Shown here piece after piece: positions 11,901-21,200 of a DNA stretch of 64,000 nucleotides. Numbering within the stretch: the stretch's first letter is position 1; every line of letters starts with the position of its first letter. The notes under the pieces are model-generated. The model was not told the DNA's origin, searched no databases, and saw only the letters and a list, made by a program, of their open reading frames with translations. The position numbers and the translations under genes are program-made. This DNA is from Diacronema lutheri (Eukaryota; Haptophyta; Pavlovophyceae; Pavlovales; Pavlovaceae): contig JAGTXO010000005.1 of the NCBI GenBank assembly GCA_019448385.1, positions 558,001-622,000 of the forward strand, in the 5' to 3' direction.

Positions 11901-14554
11901 ACGGCAACGCGCAGCGCGCCTGCGCGCGCGTGGAGCGCAAGCTGCGAGCGCCAGTGCTCGAGCTGCGAGCGCGGGCAGATGATGAGCGTGCGCCCGTCGT
12001 GCACGCCGCGGCCGACGCGCGCGTCGACGATGCGGCCGCGCACGAGCGCGAGGCCTGCGCCCGCGGCCGTCGACTGCGGCGCTGGCGGAGGCGGCGCGGC
12101 TGCCGCGCACGCGTCGGCCGCAGGCGGCGGCGTCGCGGCGCGCGCGCGTGGCGCGTGAGACGCGCCGCCGCCAACGCTTGCGCCGCTCGCCTTCCGCTTG
12201 GTACCGCCGCCGCTCGCGCGCGCGCCGCCGCCGCCGGCCGCCATGAGAAGGTCGAACGCAGACGCACCGCGTGCAGCCGCGCCGCCAGCGGCGCTCGGGG
12301 CGGCGCGCGCGCCCGTGGCCACGTCCGCGCCGTCGGCGGTGGCGCTACCGCCGACCCTCCGCCGCTTGCGCTCGGAGCCGCCTCCGTCGCCCGCCGCCGT
12401 CGCACGGCTGCGCTGCGCGCACTGCGCGAGCGGCGGGGCCGGCGGCTCCGACCGGCGCGGCGGGGCCGACGGCTCCGGCTCCGGCCCCACCTGTGTGCCC
12501 TCGTCTCTCAGCCATTCGCATTCGGCCGCGTGGTCGAGCGCCCACTCGGCGGCTGCGCCGAGCGAGCGCTGCGCGCCGGTCGCGCGCAGCGCGGCGCGCG
12601 CGAGCGCGCGCGCAAATCCCATCGATTCGAGCTCGGCGAGCGCGTCCGCCCACGCCGCCCCGTCGGTCGCGGCCGGCGCGGCGCACGGCGCCGCCGCGGG
12701 CGGTGCGCGCAGCCGGTCGCCTTGCGTGTGCGCGGGCGAAGGCGAGGCGTGCGCGCGCACGATCGGCGCGTCGACGGGAGCGTCGGCGCGCGCGCCGTCC
12801 GCCGCGGGCGGCGCGACGGCGCGCATCGGCCGCTCGAGCGTGTGCGCCGGCTCGGCGGCGGGCGCGGCGCAGGCGGCGCCGTCAGCGGTGGGGTCGGCGG
12901 TGGGGTCGGCGGTGGGGTCGGCGGTAGGGTCGGCGGCGAGTTCAAACGGCATCACGCGCGCGCGCGGCGGCGAGCGCACGGCCGACGCTCCATCGGCGGC
13001 GGGCGCACGCGCGGCATCCGCGTCGTGCGCGGCGTCCTCGAGGATCGTCGCGTGCGTCGCACGTGCGGTGTGCGTGTCGCGTGTCGCGTGGAGGTCTTGA
13101 AGGATCAGCGCAATGATGGCGACGCTCTTGCCCAGCCCGCTCGCGTCCGCGAGAACGCCGCCGGCGGTCGCGCAGCCGTCGGCCGGCCTATGCAGCGACG
13201 CGCGGCCGCTCTGCGGGTGCGCGTAGAGGAAAAGAGTCGGGCACGCCGGGGGCTGCGTCGTCGCGTTGCGCTCGCCGCTCGGCGCGCACGCCGGCGCGCC
13301 GTCCGTGGCGGCGGGCGGCGCTGCGCGCGCGCCGCCGCTCAGATCGCGCGTCGCGAGCGCGCCCGCCGCCGCGCCGGCGTCGCGCTCGGGTGGCGCGCGC
13401 GGCGCGCGCGCGCACCGCCGGCGCGGCTCGAGTGAATAGCGCTCCCATTCTGCGTGGAGCTCGGCGCGCCGCACGCACAGCGCCTCTTTCGAGGCCATCC
13501 ACTGCACGGCCTGCGCCTGGAAGGCGTACAGCTCGGCGCAGAGCGCGGCGCACGGAGGCTCGCGCGCGAGCCGCGCCGCCGCCGACGCGCGCGCCTCGAC
13601 TAGCCGCGCGACGAGCGCAAGCGCGCCACCGTCGCCACGGCTCGACGGCGCGAGCGCGCCGCGCGCTCCGCTCCACGCGGCGGCGGCCGCGCCAGGCGCG
13701 AGCCACGCGCGCGCGTCGCGCTCCAAAGCCTGCTGCGCGCGCTGCCGCGCCCACAGCGCGGCGACGAGCCCGTGCTGCGCGACGTGCGCGTGGAAGCGAG
13801 CTTCGCCCAGCTCGAGCTCCTTGCGCCTCCGACGCTCGAGAGCGGCGAGCTGATTAGCGCGCGCGCGCTCGGCGAGCCGGCGCCGATCCTCCTCCACGGC
13901 CGCGCGGCGCGCCAATGCCGCCTCCCGTTGCCGCGCCGCGCGCTCGCGCTGCTCGGCCGTGAGCTCGAGCGCGCTCGCCAGCGCTTGCGCCGGCGCCTCA
14001 GCGCTCGCGTGAGCGCGCCCCGCCAATGCTCCCGCCACGGCGGGCGCGAGCTCGGCGGTGCCTGGCGCGGCGGACGGCGCGCACGCCACGCCACAACACG
14101 CGCCACTGGCCGCCGCGCCGCGCCGCTCTGCGGCGTCTAGCTCTGCGTGGCCGCGCGCGTCGGCGCCTAGCAAGGCGTTCACGTCGGCAGATAGCTCGCC
14201 GCTCGTGCGTACGACGGCAAAAAGTGCGCGCTGCTCGGCGGCGTTCGCGCGTGCAAACACGCGCGCGTACAGCCACACCTCCACGCGCAGCGCGCGCGCG
14301 TCCGCCGCCGCGACGCGCGCGCCTACATGCCCGCCCTCGAGGAGGAGGCCGAGCGAATGCGCGAGCGGGCCGCGCACGAGCGGCGCGCGCGTCGCCCGCG
14401 CGGTGGGCGCTGCTGGCGCAGACGGCGCGCACGGGGCGAATGCAAGAGCCAGCTCATCCCCGAGCCGCTCCACGTGCAGGCGCGCCCCGTCCAACCCGGG
14501 CCCCGACGGGATGTAGACGTGCCCGAGCCGCCACTCGTCCTCGCCCGCCTCCAT
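8996..14554 (-). CDS. SNF2-family ATPase-like protein with inserted UBA and RING domains (RAD5/SHPRH-like)
   Basis: A single open frame of 1852 residues. A P-loop ADASGLGKSV lies near residue 472 (about 13123-13140). It is followed by a long Ala/Pro-rich insertion holding a UBA-like segment (LESMGFARALARAALRATGA, near 12525-12645). The DEAH-type motif reads VVFDDAHVL, and motif III reads WCVSAQPAPRT where relatives have TGTP. A C3HC4 RING begins CAICLEAACDAVLTRCAHAF (about 10020-10170). The second helicase lobe ends in the conserved KVHRIGQARDVHVCRL. Relatives are chromatin-associated translocases and ubiquitin ligases in DNA damage tolerance (RAD5, HLTF, SHPRH). The altered motifs raise doubt about full ATPase activity. 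Insertions carry 12-base (12888-12950) and 27-base (10495-10629) repeats. The start is the first ATG of the frame. Confidence 0.85.
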   Translation of the reverse strand: MEAGEDEWRLGHVYIPSGPGLDGARLHVERLGDELALAFAPCAPSAPAAPTARATRAPLVRGPLAHSLGLLLEGGHVGARVAAADARALRVEVWLYARVFARANAAEQRALFAVVRTSGELSADVNALLGADARGHAELDAAERRGAAASGACCGVACAPSAAPGTAELAPAVAGALAGRAHASAEAPAQALASALELTAEQRERAARQREAALARRAAVEEDRRRLAERARANQLAALERRRRKELELGEARFHAHVAQHGLVAALWARQRAQQALERDARAWLAPGAAAAAWSGARGALAPSSRGDGGALALVARLVEARASAAARLAREPPCAALCAELYAFQAQAVQWMASKEALCVRRAELHAEWERYSLEPRRRCARAPRAPPERDAGAAAGALATRDLSGGARAAPPAATDGAPACAPSGERNATTQPPACPTLFLYAHPQSGRASLHRPADGCATAGGVLADASGLGKSVAIIALILQDLHATRDTHTARATHATILEDAAHDADAARAPAADGASAVRSPPRARVMPFELAADPTADPTADPTADPTADGAACAAPAAEPAHTLERPMRAVAPPAADGARADAPVDAPIVRAHASPSPAHTQGDRLRAPPAAAPCAAPAATDGAAWADALAELESMGFARALARAALRATGAQRSLGAAAEWALDHAAECEWLRDEGTQVGPEPEPSAPPRRSEPPAPPLAQCAQRSRATAAGDGGGSERKRRRVGGSATADGADVATGARAAPSAAGGAAARGASAFDLLMAAGGGGARASGGGTKRKASGASVGGGASHAPRARAATPPPAADACAAAAPPPPAPQSTAAGAGLALVRGRIVDARVGRGVHDGRTLIICPRSQLEHWRSQLALHARAGALRVAVCAAARARAPPASTRGAAPIGAPRARAGLGACGVLTPLACAGIDDGANSTAGWRARDANLVLVDYGGLLSRFEASRAKHGAPPSHAQNLAPHARGAPSGVGSAAAMGTCGNDGAGNATDEIYGCEWHRVVFDDAHVLCDRPPLLRAACALRAARRWCVSAQPAPRTVDDLYPLLAAAGCQPAGDADWWREHVSAPAVRAAGAVDARARDDALGALATAVERAVAPAVLRRTRASRGADGTPLVVLPRRVERVLRVTMSAAEAAQYMQLEAEARASVAALLREALVAPQSGGEPFASQVSALCLRLRQSCDHPLLRGSPPIGRPAPPAAASSAALGGRASSAEPGAGAVVGRRGLAPVAGGGDGDGGGGGEGEGEGEGEGARASADVGGARARCMQPTEGPPIPTGAADRSPPAAPAGSPSARAAAASTRPSSPAASTRPSIPAASTRPSIPAASIRLSSPAASIRLSSPAGTPLAPRSEAEQRRAARVLDGLDVPDDGLTVTDDDDGTGARDAGSEGAHPRTGAAAPAAADEVPSHAAADADACAAPAARLAADAADVCSARAAASAASGGYEAGEDGIGECAICLEAACDAVLTRCAHAFCEPCIAEYIASAQAPARPGCAPCPLCRADVSMDELMPLHHAPCTARGGGVASWSPSSKIAALLAQLHALSSPEAAPGLPQPPPQPPPQPPPPQQLPQLPHGAHNAELGAVARPSACSAPSPLRGSAAAASSTAVSAHAPAEPNGGARACGGGAVRALSAKAIVLTQFAQMLDLLELALRREGVRYRRLDKKEGAAEQQASLSAFAREAGFVVLLAALGTLGACAGGGLSVTAANHVFLLEPAWSAACEEAALDKVHRIGQARDVHVCRLVAASSIEERILELRERARARRAVARADAAARGLRGGGAILDAAAAAATAVVHGRSEAGDVAREDVGPDLSVEWQVRHLFALGAEAGGAATAPGRGLAT
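10495..10629 (-). repeat. 27-base tandem repeat, five copies, in the SNF2-RING gene
   Basis: Five head-to-tail copies of a 27-base unit code nine-residue repeats of the type SxPAAS(T/I)R(P/L). Copies differ at two or three bases. The segment lies between the two helicase lobes, ahead of the RING. Confidence 0.85.
12888..12950 (-). repeat. 12-base tandem repeat coding Pro-Thr-Ala-Asp
   Basis: About five copies of a GTCGGCGGTGGG-type unit write (PTAD)n on the minus strand, inside the low-complexity insertion between the P-loop and the rest of the SNF2 core. Confidence 0.8.
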
Positions 14555-15200
14555 CGTTACTCAGCGCACACGCAGTACGCAACGGTAGTAGGGACCTCGG
14601 TTGAGCAGCTCAAGGACCGCACGGTGGGATCGACGGCGCGAGCGCACTTTGCGGTGCGAGCAGAGGTAGGAGGTTGCAAAAGACTGTAGGCATGACGAGC
14701 TCCGCATCCTGAAATGGCAAGAGCAGGGATCGACACTGAGGGCGACTGCCGCTGCGAGCCGAGGTGCCGTCCCGTGGCACAGCTGCGGCTGGAGCGTACG
14801 ACGCGGGGGCGGCGGCTCAGCTCGCCCATCCAGAATTGCGCGCGCCATTCCCACTCGGCGTTTAACCCGTGCGAACGCCCTGTGAAGTGCGAGTGGATGG
14901 CGACGTTCATCGCCCCCGGATGTAGGGCCTAGGGAGAAGGCAAGCAAGCCCCTGACTCGCAGGCACCGCGCCGTCATCTGCGTCGTCATTCGCGCCGCCG
15001 CCACCGCCACAGCCGCCGCCGCCGCCGCCCGTCCTCACCAGCCCGCGCTCCAGCCCGCGTGGGAGCGACCTCCTTTTCTCGCGGCGGCGAAAGCGCGGCG
15101 CCGGCGGCGGTTTTGAATCGGGACTTCGGAAGGTCATGGCGCCAACCGGAAATTTCCGCCGGCTTTCCTGTTCTCGCGCGATCGTGGAAAGGGCACATAT
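14555..15200. promoter_or_regulatory. Intergenic region between divergent SNF2-RING and surface-protein genes
   Basis: This 646-base stretch separates two divergent start codons and should hold both promoters. I see no convincing gene in it. A small A/T-containing stretch, CACATAT, directly abuts the proposed surface-protein ATG at 15201, and a GCC/GCCGCC-rich run lies at 14990-15035. No canonical TATA box is placed at a usual distance. Confidence 0.5.
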
Positions 15201-18200
15201 ATGGAGAGGAGGCTCTGGGCGATCGCGGTCGCGATCGGCGCGCTCCTCGCGCCGTGTGCGCGGGCGCACCTGTCGGTCGTATGCGCAGCCACTTCGCCCG
15301 ATGTGCCGGGCGTTCTCACTTGGTTTCTTGGATCGTGCGCGCCGCGCTGCGCCGGCGCGCTGCGCCGACGCGCTGCGCCTCGCGCACGACGGGCTCACGG
15401 GCTTGGCTTGGGCTCGGCGCTCTCGCGCCGCGCAGGTACCACGCGGAGCCCAACGCAGAGAACACGCCCGGCTTTATGAAGGCCGTGGGGCCCGACGGCG
15501 ACGAGATCACGTTCAACTTTCAGCAGTACTGCGATGGCGGCAGTATGCAGACGGCGTCAAACCTGACGGAGTACAAGCGCTCGCTACTCGAGGCGCACCC
15601 GAGGCCCCGCTCGTTGGGGAACAACCAGTTTGCACCCGTGTGCGGGCAGCGCGACCTGCCGTTCGAGAACGGCAAGTCGCTCGGCAAAATCGTCACCGCG
15701 CGGCATTACGTCGAGTGCTTCGACGAATACGGCGCGAGCCAGCTCGCGTTTGCGCCCGAGCCGAGCGACCTTGGCGTGTGGGTGAGGCTCAAGGACGATG
15801 GCGAGTCCCAGGCGTGCTCCTTTGAGACATACTGCAACGAGGGTGCCTACCCTAACAGATGGCGCTGGGTGTGGCAGTGGCGTGTGAACGAGCCCGTCCT
15901 CCTCGGCACGTGGTACTTCAATTCGTTCATCGGCTTCAAGTCGGGCACGTTCCAGATGTGGACCGGCGGTTATGACGACCGGCTGCGCTCGGCGGAGGAG
16001 TACCGGCGGTGCAGCGACCAGGCGGCAGGCTACCCGATGGTCAGCACACGCCGCTACCCGTGCGCGATGGGCACGGACCCGTCCACCGGCCTGAAGAAGC
16101 CGATCCTCGTCAGGGCGAGCGTCGCGGACGGCAAGCGCGAGTGCACGCAGAAGCCGACGGGCGCCGGCATCCTCGCGTCGTCGCTCGACAAGTGCCAGAA
16201 CGTCTTCTCGGGCTGGATGTGCCCATTTTTGTGCGAGGCTGGGCGCGAGCAGGCGGGCGACATGATCTGCCAGGACGGCGGATGGGTGGGCAACTTCCGC
16301 TGCCTGCTGCCCGACTCGGATGACGACGCGGACTCGGTCACGTGCAGGCGGCCGGGCCCGTTGGAAGGGCAAGGCCTCGGCGTGCCCGGCCTCATCGGCA
16401 TCACTGGCGAGTTCTGCTCGATGATCTCGCCAATCGGCACGATCTGCAGGGTGCGCTGCGCGCCGGGGCAGGGCGTCGGCTACGGCGAGATCGTGTGCAC
16501 CAAGGGAGGCACGTGGGCGGCCGGCCGGAACACGCCGATCTGCCTGACGGAGCCGGACTCGGTGTGGCCGCCGCCGGTGATCACGCTCATGGAGGACAAC
16601 ACGGCGCAGAACCGCGGCGCGCGCATCGAGTGGCGCGACGCGGCCGACGACGGCGTGCTCCGCTCGGCCATCGTGCGCTACGACTTCAACGTGCTCCCGC
16701 AGGGCGGGCTCGTCTGCCCAACGTACCACGGCAACGCGCCGCCGCGCTCTGGGATCATCTGCTCGGGCGCGGACTCGGAGGTGCAATACACGGTGCAGGT
16801 GAAAGCGTGCAACACGGCGGGCTGTTCGGCTTTCTCCGCCGGTTACCAATACGCGCGCACGATCTCGCCGCCGCCGCCACCGCCAAGCCCGCCGCCCAGT
16901 CCGCCGCCCAGCCCGCCGCCGCCCCGCCCGCCACCGAGCCCACCGCCGCCGCGCCCGCCGCCGAGCCCACCGCCACCGCGTCCGCCGCCACGCCCGCCGC
17001 CGCGCCCGCCGCCGCGCCCGCCGCCGAGCCCGCCGCCACCGCGTCCGCCACCGAGCCCGCCGCCGCCGAGGCCGCCGCCCAAGCCGCCGCCCAGCCCGCC
17101 GCCGAGCCCACCACCCAGCCCACCGCCGCCGACGCCGCCGCCAAGCCCACCGCCCCGCCCGCCGCCCAGCCCGCCGCCACCGCGTCCGCCACCGAGCCCG
17201 CCGCCGCCGCGCCCGCCGCCCAGTCCGCCGCCGAGCCCACCGCCCAGACCGCCTCCGAGCCCGCCGCCGCCGGCGCCACCGCCGCGCCCGCCGCCCAGCC
17301 CGCCGCCCAGCCCGCCGCCGCCACGCCCGCCGCCCAGCCCGCCGCCCAGCCCGCCGCCCAGCCCGCCGCCGCCGCGCCCGCCGCCATCACCGCCACCGAG
17401 CCCGCCGCCGAGCCCAAAGCCTCCGCCCAGCCCGCCGCCGCCCCGGCCGCCGCCCAGCCCGCCGCCAAGCCCGCCACCCAGCCCGCCGCCGCCTGTACCG
17501 CCGCCGAGCCCGCCGCCGAGCCCGCCGCCGAGCCCGCCGCCGCCCACGCCTCCTCCGAGCCCACCTCCTGTCCCGCCGCCGAGCCCACCGCCGCCGAGCC
17601 CACCGCCGAGCCCACCGCCTAGCCCGCCGCCCCGCCCGCCGCCCAGCCCGCCGCCGCCCAGCCCGCCACCCAGCCCGCCACCGGGCCCGCCGCCGAGCCC
17701 ACCGCCCGTGCCGCCGCCTAGCCCGCCGCCCAGCCCACCGCCCAGCCCGCCGCCGAGCCCAAAGCCGCCGCCCAGCCCGCCGCCGCCCAGCCCGCCGCCC
17801 AGTCCGCCGCCCAGCCCGCCGCCCAGCCCGCCGCCCAGCCCGCCGCCACCGAGCCCGCCGCCGAGCCCTCCACCGAGCCCGCCGCCGAGCCCGCCGCCTC
17901 CCACTCCGCCGCCCAGCCCGCCGCCCAGCCCGCCGCCCAGCCCGAAGCCTCCGCCCAGCCCACCGCCGCCCAGCCCGCCGCCCAGCCCGCCGCCCAGCCC
18001 GCCGCCCAGCCCGCCGCCGCCCAGCCCGCCGCCGAGCCCGCCGCCCAGCCCACCGCCGAGCCCGCCGCCTCCCACGCCTCCTCCGAGCCCGCCTCCTGCC
18101 CCGCCACCCAGCCCGCCGCCGCCCATCGGCTGCATGGACACCTTCGCCTCCAATTTCGATTCGGCCGCGGTCATCGACAGGTGGCAGGACTGCATCTACC

Positions 18201-21200
18201 TTGGCTGCACCGACCCGAACTCGTGGACATACAATTCGAATGCATCCGAGGGGAACGGAGGGAGCCAATTGCTGTGCAAGTACTTTCCGCCGCCCAGCTT
18301 GCCGCCGAGCCCACCGCCGCCGAGCCCGCCGCCGAGCCCGCCGCCGAGCCCGCCGCCGCCGAGCCCGCCGCCGAGCCCGCCGCCGCCGAGCCCGCCGCCG
18401 AGCCCACCGCCACCTGCGCCGCCGCCGAGCCCGCCGCCGAGCCCGCCGCCCAATCCGCCGCCCAGCCCACCGCCGCCCAGCCCGCCGCCCAGCCCGCCGC
18501 CCAGCCCGCCGCCCAGCCCGCCGCCGCCCAGCCCGCCGCCCAGCCCACCGCCCAGCCCGCCGCCCAGCCCACCGCCGCCCCGCCCGCCGCCCAGCCCACC
18601 GCCCAGCCCGCCGCCCAGCCCACCGCCGCCGCCAAGCCCACCGCCCAGCCCGCCGCCCAGCCCGCCACCGAGCCCACCACCGAGCCCTCCGCCGCCCAAT
18701 CCGCCGCCCAGCCCGCCGCCGCCCAGCCCGCCGCCCAGCCCGCCGCCACCGACGCCGCCGCCGAGCCCGCCGCCGAGCCCACCGCCTGGCCCACCGCCGA
18801 GCCCACCGCCGCCGCCCAGCCCGCCGCCAAGCCCGCCGCCAAGCCCGCCGCCAAGCCCGCCGCCAAGCCCGCCGCCGCCCAGCCCGCCGCCCAGCCCGCC
18901 GCCGCCCAGCCCGCCGCCGAGCCCGCCACCGCCCAGCCCGCCACCCAGCCCGCCGCCCAGCCCGCCGCCCCGGCCGCCGCCCAGCCCGCCGCCGCCTAGC
19001 CCGCCGCCCAGCCCGCCGCCCAGCCCGCCGCCGCCGCCCAGCCCGCCGCCCAGCCCGCCGCCCAGCCCGCCGCCCAGCCCACCGCCGCCCAGCCCACCGC
19101 CCAGCCCGCCGCCGAGCCCGCCGCCGCCCAGCCCACCGCCCAGCCCGCCGCCCAGCCCGCCGCCCAGCCCGCCGCCGCCCAGCCCACCGCCCAGCCCACC
19201 GCCCAGCCCACCACCGCCGCCCCAGCCGCCGCCCAGCCCGCCGCCCGTCCCGCCGCCCAGCCCGCCGCCGCCCAGCCCGCCGCCCAGCCCGCCGCCCAGC
19301 CCGCCGCCGCCAACGCCGCCGCCGCCCAGCCCGCCGCCCAGTCCGCCGCCCAGCCCGCCGCCACCGAGCCCGCCGCCGAGCCCGCCGCCGCCGAGTCCGC
19401 CCGCGCTGCCGCCGAGCCCGCCGCCGGGTCTGCCGCCCAGCCCGCCACCGCCGTCGCCGCCGCCGAGCCTTCCGCCCAGCCCACCACCAAGCCCGCCGCC
19501 GCCCAGCCCGCCGGCGCCGCCGAACCCGCCGCCTCCGCCACCACACTCGCCGCCGCCCAGCCCGGCGCCCATCCCGCGTCCACCGCCTGCGCCGCGTCCG
19601 CCGCCGTCGCCGCCGCCGAGCCCGCCCCCTCCCAGCCCGCCGCCATCGCCGCCGCCCAGCCCGCCCCCGCCCAGCCCGCCGCCCAGCCCGCCGCCCAGCC
19701 CGCCGCCGCCGCCGGGCGACGAGATGAGGGTGCGCTGGCGTCTGGGCATGGACGAGGCGGACTGGGGTGAGTCTGCAATTGCAAACATCACCGCTGGCCA
19801 CTACACGCTCCTCGGCGTTCAAGCACATAACATCATCTCGCTCGTTCTTGCCGACGACGTGCCAGACGCTCGGCTGCGGCGACAGCATCGCATGCTCGCC
19901 GAATCGTCGGTCGTCACCGCCAAGCTGTTCGTGCCCACGGCCGACCTGTCAGCCATGTGCGCAGCCTTCGAGTCCCTTACGACGGAGCAAGCATCCGCAG
20001 CGCTGCGCTTGCCCGTCAACGGCTGGTCGATCATTGGCGGCAAATGCGCAGACGATCAGCCGGTCGCAGCAAGCGGTGGCGGCTCGGGCAGCGACGACGG
20101 CACCGTCGCGACATTGGGCGCGGGCGACACGGCGCCCGGCGACCTCGCGGCCAACGCGCTCGCCGCGGGCGCAGGCGTCGACCCGGCGTACCTCGGCCTG
20201 CTTGCGATCCCGGGCCTGCTCGCCGCCGCCGCCGCCACGCGCCTCTACCGCAAGAACTACAAGATGAAGATGGCCTCAGTCGCGAGCAAGCGCGGCACCG
20301 ACGGCGATGCCGATGCTGACGACGATGACGACGAGGAGAGCGACGCCGGCAGCTTTCACGCGCGCAACTCGCGCGCAGACCGCGCGCGCACTCTGCCTTC
20401 CGCGCCGGGCACGACGCTCGCCACTGAGTTTGTCAAGAGGTACGGCCTTACCAGCCAAACCGATTCCGCGGCGGACCTTCTCGCGGCGCGCCCGGGCCGC
20501 ACGCCGCCACCGCCGCCGCCGCCGCCGCCCGTCGTGCCCGACGCGGCGAGGCCGCTCGCCGTCGCCCAGACGCTCGCCGCAAGCGCGGCCGTCGCGCACG
20601 TCGGCACGGCGGTCGAACGCGACATGGCACGGCCGCCGTCGCAGGCAGCGTCCGCGAGCAGCGTGCCGAGCGAGAAGCGGCAGATGTGGGACAAGCAGTA
20701 CAAGCTGCCGCTCGGCCGCGCGCCGCCCTACCACCCGCCCGCGGACGACGCGCCCGCCGCCGGCTTCGCCGATGCCGGCGTTGCCGCCGGCGCGCGCCTG
20801 CCGTTTGGGCAGACGCCCGCGCCGCCGCGCAGCGCGTTCAGCGCGCAGCGCGTCCCTGACACCGAGTTCACCAGACGCGTCGCGCAGCCGCCCGCCATCG
20901 TCTCGCACCCACGATCCAGCGCAATTGACCGCGCGCGCAAGGCGTCGCGCTCCATGTCGCCGCAGCCCGGCGCGCGCGGCGGTGCGCAGACGGCGCACGC
21001 GACGAGCGAGACGGTCGGTGTCACGCTCACGACAGCGGCGGGTGGACCTGCATGCGCGAGCGCTAGCGCGCACGCCGCAATGGCGTCCGAGGCGCGCTCG
21101 GCCAACCCGGCGGTAGCGGCGGAAGGTCGCGCCGCATCGTCGCCGTCGACGCCGTTGCCGTCGGCCGCGCTTGCGTCTTCGCAGACGGCGGGCGTCACGC

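Noticed and set aside
9927-13857. Long plus-strand open frames opposite the SNF2-RING gene
   Set aside because: Arg/Ala-rich with no domains, while the minus strand carries helicase and RING motifs.
16843-19888. Very long Gly-rich and Arg/Ala-rich open frames opposite the Ser-Pro region
   Set aside because: They are the other-strand or other-frame reading of the SPPP repeat; composition explains them, and the plus-strand protein has a signal peptide, Cys modules and a membrane span.
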